DNA of 64,000 nt from Megamerina dolium (Eukaryota; Arthropoda; Insecta; Diptera; Megamerinidae): the NCBI GenBank assembly GCA_963854835.1, contig OY978526.1:66812765-66876764 (forward strand). The letters are read 5' to 3'. A program made the position numbers and the translations under genes. Shown here piece after piece: positions 13,648 to 24,420 of the stretch; the stretch's first letter is position 1; the number at the start of each line of letters is the position of its first letter. The notes under the pieces were generated by a model, which saw nothing but the letters and a program-made list of their open reading frames with translations, was not told where the DNA came from and searched no databases.

Positions 13648-14045
13648 AGGTAGGTAGGTAGGTAAAGGGTAAGGCTGCAACGAAGGGGCACACATAGGCC
13701 AACATAGGCCCATTGTGTTACCACATAGTCTCTAGCCCTGACTCGCTAACTCAAAAAAATTTGAACTTTAAATAAAACGTGTGAGATCCTTCACTTTTGC
13801 TATTGAAAGGCTTGTGAGGTTATCTGAGTTGTAGAAACTTAAATGTGACATGCGCCTGCGGCAAAGTGCAGGACATGTACACATTAGATATAGAATTGAC
13901 TCCTGAATAGATTTGTTTTTTGCAAAGCAGTCCACCACCCATATGTAAGGACAGGTCTAACTACAGCTGTATAGATCACATTAGGTTTAGGAACCTAATG
14001 TGCCCATTGCCCTCTTGCAGGCATACGGTGCGATATATCATGGCA
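13648..14045 (-). pseudogene. LINE remnant with internal deletion and CCTA-repeat tail
   Basis: On the minus strand, about 14000-13935 encodes an RT thumb motif (VIYTAVVRPVLTYG). Then about 13895-13790 encodes the C-terminal knuckle region (CTCPALCRRRMSHLSFYN, IAKVKDLTRFI). In full-length relatives these segments are hundreds of residues apart, so the RNase H domain is deleted. On the minus strand the element ends in a CCTA repeat at about 13651-13664, the usual short-repeat LINE tail. A perfect 11-bp hairpin (13977-14002) sits at its 5' edge. Confidence 0.65.
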
Positions 14046-15260
14046 AGAGCCATAAATATGTCACAAGTATGTATAGTTTGTCATTCACTAGTCATATTAG
14101 TTATGAATAGTTGGCAGTAGAATTTAATGATCAGATCAGAAATAAAGTAATAATATATTGAACATGATTAACTTTAATATTATTTGCCAACCAATAGAAA
14201 TACACAAAATATTAAATGAATTCAATAAATAAAATTGTCTGATCACATAGTCATGTATTATGTTTCAATCTTGACTTACTAATCACTGATGTCGATACTA
14301 ATGATAATGAACACGGTGTACATACAAAATATTAAATGAATTTTTTTTTTAATCAAAGGCAATTGCTTTTTTCGTATTAAAGATAAGATAAGATATATTA
14401 AATTTTCACCATTGAACTACACTAATCCCATAAGTATAAACCCACATAGACTCAAATAAAACCAAAAGTCTTAGTAACTTATTTATAAATTTAGCATTTA
14501 GGAGTTTGTAATTAAAAATAAACTTTTACTACTTAATCCAATTTATATTTAATATGTAGTGGTCATGAAATACCAATTACCTTTACAAACACTATATTAG
14601 AACTTTTAGCAAGACTTTTATAAATACCTACTTTGTAAAATGTACTTGATGAGATACTCGTATAATAATAAATAATTATAAAATTTGAAACTCAATCTAA
14701 TAGCATCTTTTTATTTCACTTCATTTCATTTCAATTATCCTTATGTTGACAAGTACAAGTATAACGTATACCTAAAAGAATATGGTATGACTGTGATTAG
14801 ACTCTTGAAAATTTGTGCAAAATTTAATTAAACATTTTGGCTCGTTGAATTTTTTGTGTCTTTTTCAATCTGTCTTTGTTTGTATATTTTCTTGTAATTT
14901 CTTTATAATGATTGTGTGGATTTTGATATTTTTCATAAACAATTGTACTTATTACCTACTCGTGTAACATTAATATTTCCTATGAATTTTTTTTTTTTTA
15001 ATTAGCAGCCAAAGAAAGAAGAAATATTTATAGCAATCAATATTAATTTAGTACAAATAATATATAAATATATAATCAAAAAATCCAAACTATATAAGAT
15101 ATTGATTACTTGTAGGCACTCCACATCATGTAATCAAATTGAATTAAAAATCTATCAATACCTTCTGGTATGAACAAATTTAAGGATTTCAAAGTAAAAG
15201 CTATGGTTTCTTTTTAAAAATAAAATATAACTAACAAACATCAATTTTTTTTTTGTGAAA
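14046..15260. other. AT-rich non-coding DNA
   Basis: Very AT-rich. The phrase ACAAAATATTAAATGAATT appears at about 14204 and 14325, a 120-bp-spaced duplication. No gene is seen. Confidence 0.5.
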
Positions 15261-15267
15261 TATTAAC

Positions 15268-17290
15268 ACGGAAAAACTAGCTCTTTGTGCTTTTCTGGGC
15301 ATAGAAGGTGCTTTCGACAATACTGGGTATGAGTCTATCACTAGAGCTTTAGCACGTAGAGGTATAAATGAATACTCAGTGATTTGGATAAAAGCTATGC
15401 TGGAAAAGGGAGATATTTCAGCAAATTTAGGAAATACCAAAGTAAACGTCAGAGCTGTTAAAGGCTGTCCCCAAGGGGGCGTTCTTTCCCCGCTACTATG
15501 GTCTCTCGTAATAGAAGACCTCGTAGTCAAACTCTCTTCAACCGGTTTCGATGTAATCGGCTGTGCAGGAAAAAGTGGTAGTACGTTATCAAATCGCATC
15601 ACGTATGCTCTTCAAATTACTGATCGATGGTGCGCCACAGAAGGCCTCCGTATAAATCCACAGAAAGTGGTTGTTGTTCCTTCCACAAGAAAGTACAAAC
15701 CCTATTTCGGCGTAGTGCGTCTCCAAAACACTACTCTCGAATTCTCAAATGAAGTCAAATATTAAGGCATCATCCTGGACATAAGACTAAATTGGAATTC
15801 CCACTTAAGCTACACGCTAAACATGGCGACTAAAGTTATGTGGACTTGCAAACGAATTTTTGGCAAAATATGGGGTTTATCACCAAAAATAGTTTTCTGG
15901 ATGTACACCACCATGGTTAGGCCAATTGTAACCTACGCTGCAGTGGTGTGGTGGACCAAAGTTACCAAAATATCAGCAATCCGTGAATGCAATAGACTTC
16001 AAAGACTGGCGTGTCTATCTCTAACCGCGGCTGTGAAATCTTGTCCCACGACTGCACTAGAAACTCTGGTAGGACTCCTACCGCTTAACATTCATATTCA
16101 AAAATCAGCAGCAATCAGTGCCATTCGCATGAACCTTTTCCACATTTCAACTTCGAGTTCAAGTGGACACGAAACAATCATAAAAAATATACCAAATATA
16201 GAAATATGTTCTAACTCAGATTCCATGCCTCAAGATCTAAGCTATCGCAGTCGCTTCTCCATAATCATCCCAGACAGACTGGAATGGAAAACGAATATTA
16301 GCTTAATACCCTCAAAACATAATTACGTTTGGTTCACAGACGGATCGAAGACAGATGAAGGTACAGGGGCCGAGATATACGGTCCTAATACCCGCATATC
16401 TATCGCAATGGGCTCGTGGCCAACTGTCTTCCAAACAGAAATATATGCCAAAGAACTTTGTGCACGTCATAAACATGACAAAGGGCTCAAAGGAGCGCTC
16501 CAAGCTGCTATCAAATCTCTCTCCTCTTGGGAGTTCTCCTTAAAACTAGGATTCGGTATCCTTCCTTATCTTACAAAAACTCTCTATGCGAAACAAGGTC
16601 ACATTCTGTTGGGAACCGGGGCACAAAAGAATTGAGGGCAATGAAGTGGCGGACGAACTAGCAAGAGCTGGCTCGTCTTCTTCACTGACGGGCCCGGAAC
16701 CTTTCTGCGGTATAAGCTGGGCATCGGTCAAAGCTATGATAGAAAAACATTACCACGACAAATACATTCTACAATGGACAAATTCGACTGGTCTTTTCCA
16801 AGCAAAAGCTCTCATGAGCTTTAATGCACCTTTTGATAGAATTAGTCTTAACAGAACAAACCTACGCCTAATAACCGGTTATCTCTCAAGACATAACTGG
16901 TTAAACTGACACGGAGTATAGACTCTGTCTGGAGGAGGATGAAACATCAATCCACATACTTTGCGAATGTCCGACCATGGCCAGACTACGCCTCAAACAC
17001 TTTCAGCTGAGTTTCCCAACACAAGCTTCAATCATCAAAAGTTCGACAAGATCAATTCTCTCCTTCATTAAAAAGGTAGAGGAGATTCTAGTGTCGTAAA
17101 CGGTCTTGGGTACAAAAGATCTTGTTTGGTCGCAGTGCCCGTAACATTTGTGGTTGGCCCCCAGAGGTATCAGCTATAGGGCTCATATCATCTAACAGAC
17201 CTTGGTCTGGTTTCGCGTAGTCCACTTGATGAACAAGGATTATGTCCTTGTTCCAACGTCACGCTCTCTTTTGATTGATTGATTGATAAC
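15268..17290 (+). pseudogene. LOA/I-type LINE, 5'-truncated, with RT active site deleted; RNase H, knuckle and 3'UTR present
   Basis: The ORF2 remnant starts at ALCAFLGIEGAFDN (about 15275) and runs through RT palm motifs: VKGCPQGGVLSPLLW (about 15457-15500), then the site of the YADD/FADD box. There GFDVIGCA jumps straight to GKSGSTLSNRI (about 15545-15590), so the catalytic Asp pair is missing. RT thumb: MYTTMVRPIVTYAAVVWW (15901-15954). RNase H: VWFTDGSKTDEGTGAEIYG (about 16327). A frameshift near 16600 leads to GHKRIEGNEVADELARAG. The knuckle is CLEEDETSIHILCECP (about 16927-16975). A stop at 15763-15765 also breaks it. The 3'UTR (17111-17288) ends in TTGATTGATTGAT. Confidence 0.9.
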
Positions 17291-18718
17291 CCGGAATTAA
17301 TTATTAATAAAATCTCCGCGTAAATTGGATTTATAATTTCTTTGTATAATATTGTATTGTTTAGGTCACAATTTTTTATAAATAATATTGTTAACTATTA
17401 GAGCGATCTGCTAATTAATTAATTTACAGCTCATAATTTCGTTAGTCTAGCTCAAGTATATTCAGGAATTTGTACTTTGGATATTTTATTGGAACAAAGA
17501 GTTCGCATTATATTTTTCACTACAAACGATTTCCTGGTCAATATTAGGGGGTTTATTAGAAAGAATATACATTAACAGTATTTAGGAAGCAGGATTTTAT
17601 TCATGTGGCTGCCTTGGTTGACTTATTCTGACACAAATTTGCAATTTTGTTATCTCACACGTAACTGGAACGCACTCGAATTGCTACCAGAATGTTCACA
17701 TAGTATTTATCCGTTTCCGTTTCCTAGAGGTGGTAATTTGATTAGTAAACATAGATGCTGAGATGCTGAAATGCGCCTAGTTAGACAAATTTGACCCGAA
17801 CTAATTCAGGCTGTTTTAAAAACCAAACGAAAAAGCGATTATGCTAATTGAACCTTGTACACAAATAATTCAAAATCTTTATGTAATATTCAGATTCAGG
17901 TACTGCTTGAAATATTGAGTTATGTAGATCGAGATGGAGATGTAGTTTCATACTGTGCGACGACAGGGATTGTAAGTGTCAAATGGTCCACCTCATACTT
18001 TTACATTTTAAATGTATTGCTGCAAAAAATTAGCTAAACCCTTAAGCATTCATGCTTCTAGTTGGGATGACTTATCTTTAGTATAAGGAATTCAGTTTCC
18101 ATAGTTCAACCAGCTCAAGAGCTTTTTAGTACGAATAATTTTTTTTTTTTAACCTGCGCCCAACTCCTGCAAAGCAATTGACATCTCTTCATTCATTTAG
18201 GCATAAGAATATACTTTATTTCCACTTCGAAGAAATTTACAATTTTACTTAATTGATGGAAAATATATTTGAAAAAAATAATTCCGTCGTTGATATTTAT
18301 CACTACAACATAAAATTATAAGCATATCTTTAGACGCAGTGCACTCTACCTCTATTTGATTAGATAATTTTGGAGTAAAGTGGATTTAAATTTTAAATTG
18401 AATAATTCACATAGAAGAATGTGCACAAAATATCAATCAAATTATATAGCATACTTTTAGGCATGCAAAAAAGTACTAAAATACAATATGCCTACGCATA
18501 ATATACGAGTATTTTATAAAATAAAATCAAACTAAGCGGAACGCATTGTTTTCTAACATAATTTTAGGCAGAAAAACGAATGACCTGATCTCGTTGAAAA
18601 AGCATTTATTATTATTATTTTTATCATAGCTGTTTCATTGTTTCGTTTCTCTGAATATTCATACAAATATTTTCTGCTAAAAATTTAATTTAATTTTTCT
18701 TTGCGCATTTCATTACAG
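17291..18718. other. AT-rich DNA upstream of the probable 5'UTR exon
   Basis: No coding or repeat structure is supported. The last ~40 bases form a T-rich tract leading into the acceptor at 18717-18718, so the region is probably intronic or promoter-proximal. The upstream exon or transcription start was not found. Confidence 0.45.
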
Positions 18719-19282
18719 GACAGGACATATCGCTATATCGCTGTTATTGCCACAACGATGTTGCCTCTGCAGTTGTATCGGATTTAAAAACGATGTACAT
18801 ACACAATACACACAGAGATACAGAGCTAAAGGAAATAAATATAATTTAACAACTGCCAGTGTTGACAACGTATAAAATAAAATATTTTATAAATGCCAAT
18901 GCGATGATGCTGATGCAATTGTATGTGAGTAACAGCAACTAAGGACAGAGAGAGAGAGAGAGAGAGAGAGGAATAAGCTCAATAAAAATAAAGAATTTTG
19001 TAGCAGCATAGCGTAAAACCGAGAATTGAATTGTAAAAATGAAATTAAATGAAATGAAATTCAATTAAATGCAACAACAACAACAACAACAACAAGAATA
19101 AATAACACAATAAAGATAAACCAAAATGAAACACAACAGCCGTTCGAAATTAAGAACGCCTCACAGATAGTCTGCTCTGGCATATAAAAACCCCCATCAT
19201 TATCATACAACAAGCTGCGGGTAGAAAATTGTATATGTAGAGTAGAGAAGGCTTTTATCAAACGAAAAACGACAAGCGAAAA
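18719..19282 (+). promoter_or_regulatory. Probable 5'UTR exon of the neuroligin gene
   Basis: A good splice acceptor (T-rich tract followed by CATTACAG) ends at 18718, so transcribed 5'UTR probably begins at 18719 and runs into the first coding exon without a break. The stretch has no long ORF but holds many short upstream ATGs (for example near 18756, 18790 and several around 18901-18915), a GA dinucleotide run near 18946-18971 and a CAA run near 19073-19095. An in-frame TAG at 19238-19240 closes the neuroligin frame upstream of its ATG. The acceptor is inferred from sequence only; a transcription start inside this stretch is the alternative. Confidence 0.4.
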
Positions 19283-19905
19283 ATGTCGTCTGAACAGCAG
19301 AATAGCAGCGGTAATAAAATAAATATTGTTGCCAACACGATGCGTTTCAATTATAATTGCGACAGCAAGAGCCAAAGCAAACGAAAAGGGGTAACAAGAA
19401 CAATATCAATATCAAAAACAACAACAACAACAACACAAATAGAGACTGCAGCATCAACAACGACAGCATCTTTGGCGACGTCAGTGGCGACTACGGCGAC
19501 AACAGCGACCACTACGACGACGACATTAACGACGACGTCGTGTCGTGAAACAACAAGTATTACAACATCGCAACACCCTCATATACGTCATCTGTCATCC
19601 GCTTGCTTGCTCACTTGCCTACTACCAAAGTGCTTACATTTATTGCAATGGCTGCGTACAACGGCACCGCTCTTCTTGCAATTGCTACTGTTGCTCGCTG
19701 TGTGGCCTACACCACCTGCGCCACAATTGGTGTCCGCCTCCACATTGGACATCTACAAGAATGCACGCCTCGGTCATCGTATCGTACAGACACGGTATGG
19801 TCGTTTGCATGGTCTGATATTACCACTGGATAATTTTCGTTTTCTGCGTTCGGTTGAAGTATTTCTGGGTGTGCCGTATGCGACGCCACCAACAAAACAA
19901 AATCG
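19283..19905 (+). CDS. Nlg: Neuroligin, coding exon 1 (N-terminus, signal segment, start of esterase-like domain)
   Basis: This exon encodes residues 1-207 plus two bases of codon 208. The ATG has an A-rich fly-type context (GCGAAAAATG) and is the first in-frame Met after a stop at 19238-19240. Residues 1-100 are low-complexity, with a Thr/Ala/Ser-rich block at about 45-95. A strongly hydrophobic Leu-rich segment at about 127-141 is the likely signal sequence, with cleavage near residue 152 (VSAS). The mature chain then shows the conserved neuroligin/cholinesterase start, with RIVQTRYGRLHG at 167-178 and FLGVPYATPP at 194-203. The exon ends AATCG followed by a GTAATA donor at 19906. Neuroligins are postsynaptic adhesion proteins that bind neurexin. 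The family call is firm; which of the fly paralogues (Nlg1-4) this is was not decided. Confidence 0.9.
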
Positions 19906-20095
19906 GTAATATTATTTTGCATATTTTTTTAACTATTTTTCATTTCCAGCTTTATATGCATTTATTTGGTGATCGATTCAATTTTTGTGCTTCCTTTTAC
20001 ACGGGTGGCAATATTTCTTGTATGACTTGGTTGAATGGTTATTATATTTAACAATATTCTGAAAGTATTCTTTTTTATTAAATCATATGCATATA

Positions 20096-20432
20096 AATAA
20101 AAAATAAATAAGTGGCACATATAATCCCCGAAGGGCTCTTTGGCTGAGCTTCTCCTCCATTAATGTTGTGCGTGTTAAATTTTGGACAGTATTAGAAGGG
20201 ACCTACTTATTTTAGTCGGTTACGAATGGCAGAACTCTTGCGACGTCACTTTTTCTGAGCTTTGTCACAGAGTTCTTTTAGAAGCTTCTCCATTGCAAAT
20301 TGTTACTGTAGGTACCGTTCGAAATAAAAATCGTTTCGATATTCAATTTGTTATGCTTCAGCCGAGGATTGAACCCACGACCTACAGATCAGATGGCCAA
20401 CACACTAACCACTGAGCTACGGCACCCGGCAC
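20096..20432 (-). mobile_element. tRNA-derived SINE, copy 2, with perfect 13-bp target-site duplication
   Basis: This is a minus-strand copy. The tRNA-like head (complement of GAGCTACGGCACCC) lies at 20414-20427 and the AT-rich tail (AAATAAAAAATAAATAA) at 20096-20111. TCATATGCATATA occurs at 20083-20095 and again at 20433-20445 immediately outside the element, which is a clean target-site duplication. The body is shared with the other copies, apart from an internal deletion around the ACCTGTCGGCAAGC block. The TSD length fits insertion by a LINE endonuclease. Confidence 0.9.
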
Positions 20433-20878
20433 TCATATGCATATACTATAGAATATATTTCTATTTAATTAACCGAAAGCTTTTAATGTAGATTTTATGT
20501 TTGTCCACTTGGCCATTTTAGCAGAATTTCATCCAGAGAGGCAAACAATTTGATTTTTCAACTGAAATAAAGTGGTTAATTTAAGAGTTTCTAGAAGAGA
20601 TATCGACGAAACTGCGAAATTTTAATACAATAGCAATTCTGCCATTTTGATGGGACTTCTATAAGTAGGTGACTTGTTATTGTTGACCAATTTCAAGATA
20701 CAAAATGCGGTGGTCTCTCAATGTATAGGAGAATATTTTAAACGCAAATTTTAGTTATCATGTGTTATAAATATTATATTTAAACAAAAAAACTGCGGAA
20801 AGTTTGATCGTCGAAAATGTAGAGGTGCTGCACTAGCCCAAAATGAAAAATTTTGGTATTTTATCATTTACCTTTGAG

Positions 20879-21059
20879 TACAAAAGATCTCGTTTGGTCG
20901 CAGTGCCCGTAACACTTGTGGTTGGCCCCCAGAGGTATCAGCTATAGGGCTCATATCCTCTAACAGACCTTGGTCTGGTTTCGCGTGGTCCACTTGATGA
21001 ACAAGGAGTATGTCCTTATTCCAACGTCACGCTCTCTTTTGATTGATTTGACTGATTGA
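20879..21059 (+). mobile_element. LINE 3'UTR fragment (same family as 15.3-17.3 kb)
   Basis: About 180 bases match 17111-17288, with about six mismatches by eye in ~165 bases. The fragment starts at TACAAAAGATCTCG and ends in an imperfect TTGATTGATTTGACTGATTGA tail. It has no coding sequence, so it is an extremely 5'-truncated insertion. It stops 17 bases before the TSD of the next LINE. Confidence 0.85.
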
Positions 21060-21088
21060 ACATTTCCCTGATTATTTAAGCCTAATAT

Positions 21089-22996
21089 GGGTGGACAGCA
21101 TGCTGAGGAAAAGGGCAATAAACTTTCAAAATGGGAGTTACAGACTCAGAGTAAGGGTAGTCAAAGGGTGTCCACAGGGGGGAGTATTATTGCCCATCCT
21201 TTGGAACATCACGGTAAATTCCCTACTTCAGCTTCTGGACTCAAAAGGCATACACACCCTCAGGTATGCAGATGACATAGCGGTAACGGTGAGCGGTAAG
21301 TTCCTGGACACTATTTATGATACCATGAGAGGTGCACTCAAAATGGTTGAAGGATGGTGCACGGAACAAGGTCTCTCTGTAAATGCTAGTAAGTCGGAAA
21401 CAGTACTCTTTACTAAAAGGAGGACTGGACTAACAATAGACCCTCTTAGGCTTTTTGGATCGAACATCAACGTATCCAAGGAAGTAAAGTATCTAGGTGT
21501 CATCCTGGATAACAAGCTGACTTGGAATAGTCACGTCGATGACAAGATCCAGAAGGGCAAGTGGGTATTGCATCAGTGTAAGAGAGTGTTCGGTCTCATG
21601 TGGGGAATTACTCCCAGAGCAGCGCACTGGATCTACACAACGATGGTCAGACCCTTAATAACATATGCTGCTGTGGTCTGGTGGCCTAAGGTCACCCAAA
21701 AGACCGCGAAAAGCAAGTTAGATAGGGTACAAAGAATGGCTTGTATTGGGATTACCGGAGCTATCCGGACGACCCCAGTAGAAGCATTGGAAGTCTTTCT
21801 CGGGCTGCTGCCGTTGGACTTGCATATTATGAAGTCAGCGGCATTAACAGCATTACGTTTGAAGACAACCAATAATTGGTATGGATTCGCCACAGAGAGG
21901 GGGCACAGGGGCATCCTGTCACTGATATATAGCAGTGTAAAGGAGGCGCAGATGCCAATGGAGGGAATGGGTAGGCTGAAGATGACTGAAAAGTCACACA
22001 GAACACTCATTGAAGACGGCCTCACACATGATGTATGTGAGGAAAATGACATCAGTATTTTTACAGATGGTTCATTAATGGATGGCAGAGCGGGTGCTGA
22101 AATCTTCTCTAAAGAGTTGGGACTGGCATGCACTCTGAATCTGGGAAGATACGTATCGGTCTATCAAGCAGAAATGCTTGGTCTAATGCATGCGCTAGAC
22201 CATCTATTGGATGGAAAGGTGCAAGGTAAGAAAAAATTGCTAGCACTCGATAACCAGGCGATGGTCAGGCGGCTGCAACAACCTACGGTATCTTCTAAGT
22301 TGGCGCTCGAATGTGTTCAGAAACTTAATGGGTGTGCTCGTAGTAATGCGATTACTCTTATGTGAGTGAAGGGACACATTGGTATAGAACAGAATGAAGC
22401 TGCAGACTCCTTGGCTAGACAAGGATCTGAAGCTGAATTTTATGGACCGGAACCAGTAGTTGCTCTCAGCAGCGGGACGGTGAAGGCAAAGGTCGAAGAG
22501 TGGATAAAGAAACTTCATCTCACGAGATGGGAGAACTTATCTACTTGTAGACAGGCAAAGGCTTCGTTGAGGCTATCAAAGGGCAGTGAATCGGGGAGGG
22601 CTCTCAGTCTAGGACGAATGACTCTAAGCTGGTTGACTGCATTAATATCTGGGCATGGCAATTTCAGGTACCACCTCAGCAAGATGGGTCTTGTTGATGG
22701 GGAGGATGCTGATATTTGCAGATTATGCATGGAAGAGGCAGAGACAGCGGCGCACATAGTGTGCCAGTGTCCTGCATTGGCAAGCAGGAGGATGTCCACA
22801 CTGGGTCGCCAATTTATTGATGAACTCGAAATGTGGAACATACCCCACAAAGAGATGCTTGAAATAACGCGTGATGTTATTATGAGGAAGGAAGTAGAAG
22901 AATTCTGCAACCGAACAAATAATTAACACACGATTTGAGGGACGAAAAGGGACCCTTATAAGTGGTCTGATTCGTCTAATCCCTAAAATATATATA
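21089..22996 (+). mobile_element. 5'-truncated LOA/I-type LINE with 12-bp TSD, nearly open ORF2
   Basis: TAAGCCTAATAT flanks the insertion at 21077-21088 and 22997-23008. The ORF runs from 21089 to the stop at 22926 with a single break: TGA at 22363-22365, where related elements have Trp in the WVKGH RNase H motif. RT: VKGCPQGGVLLPILW and the intact active site LRYADDIAV (about 21259-21285). Thumb: YTTMVRPLITYAAVVWWPK (about 21631). RNase H: IFTDGSLMDGRAGAEIF (about 22057), AEMLGLMHAL, GHIGIEQNEAADSLARQG. Knuckle: CRLCMEEAETAAHIVCQCP (22720-22774). The N-terminal RT fingers and endonuclease are absent, so it could not move alone. Confidence 0.92.
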
Positions 22997-23219
22997 TAAG
23001 CCTAATATCTCACCACTACAGGGATTAAATGTAAGGTCAACTCTAAATACTTTTTATCGAAAATTTTATTCTGCATATTACTTACCTTGTATGTGTATTC
23101 TTTAGGGAGCTTCACCGCAAAATTTTAAAATTCTAGTAAAATTCGTAAAATGAAAAAGAGTAAAATGTACGACCAACCTCCAATAATTTTGGATTTTGCC
23201 TACTTTATCGAAATATACT

Positions 23220-24420
23220 AATGCCATAATTACAACCCTTAGAGCTGCTCCTTCACAAAATTTATACTTTATATAAAATATGTTTTCATCATTGTAAGAG
23301 CTCTCCTAGAAGGGTAAAATATATGACCGACTCCCACTTCCGGCACAAAATTTATACTTTATATAAAATATGTTTTCAGCATTGTCAGAGCTCTCCTAGA
23401 AGGGTCAAATATATGACCGACTCCCACTTATTTTTCCAATATTTCTTTGAAACCTTCAATCAATATGGGTGCCCTCAATCGGCAAATTAACACAAAATCA
23501 CCTGGAAACCGACAACTAACCCAGAAATTACCTTTACTAGAGTGCAATTTCAGGCGAACCTCTATTAGTTTTACTCTTTTCTTCGTTTTTCCATGCATAT
23601 TTGCACCCTATCCGCATCCCTTAAGGGGGCTGCCATACAAAATGAACGAAAAAACACCTCAAAATTGACAAATAAACCAAAAGTTTCTATCGGAGGCCGA
23701 AATTAAGAACCGATCCACATCTGCTTTTCATGTTCAATTTATTTCCCAAACAGAGCTATCTTCTATCTCCATTATTATGGGGGGTTGAATGTGGTATATA
23801 TAATACCCAAAAATATCAGAAAATTGACAATTAGCCCCATAGCTGCCAAAAATTCGCCTTAATGGGGGTTTAATGTAAGACCCCCATCTGTATCACTTTG
23901 TCAATATTTTCCCCAAATTTCTTTGTATCAATCGCTTAAAGAGTCTAACGTATTAAATGAATGCAAATGCACCTGCATAATGACAAATAACTCCACAGCA
24001 ATCGCTCCTATGGGGATTAAATGTAATGCAGACTTACTTTAGTTTTCTTTTTTCAATATCTTTCTCAAACATACTTACACCCATCAAGGAGGTTGCCATA
24101 GAAATGAACTCAAAAGCACTTGAAAACTGCCGAATAATCCAGGAATTGCCTTTACATGGCTCAATTTTTAATATTTTTTCCAAACATACTTGTCCTGAAT
24201 CTCTGCTTAAGAGAGAGCTGCCATACAAAATGAACGCACATATACCTGCAATTTGACAAAGAACTCCAAAGCTGCCCAAGAAGGTGGTTCCTGGTCAGTA
24301 CTTTTTCGGTATTTTTTATCATACTTACCATCTATTTCCACTATCGAAGTGGGCTGCCACACGAAATGAACCTTAAAGTTTTCAAGTTACCCCTGACTTC
24401 CACTAGGTTTATCTTTTATA
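23220..24420. repeat. Degenerate tandem array (~125-165 bp units) with a recent 90-bp duplication
   Basis: Related blocks containing GCTGCCATACAAAATGAAC and ACCTGxAAxxTGACAAxxAACTCC recur at about 23495, 23645, 23812, 23971, 24115, 24242 and 24376. Near the left edge, 23254-23343 is repeated almost exactly at 23344-23431 (a 90-bp tandem duplication, about three differences). A few short ORFs over the array are incidental. Confidence 0.65.

Noticed and set aside
19357..19922. Alternative-frame ORFs over exon 1 (Asn/Asp-rich and others)
   Set aside because: They are shadows of the repeat-rich neuroligin exon; only the main frame continues through the splice sites into conserved sequence.
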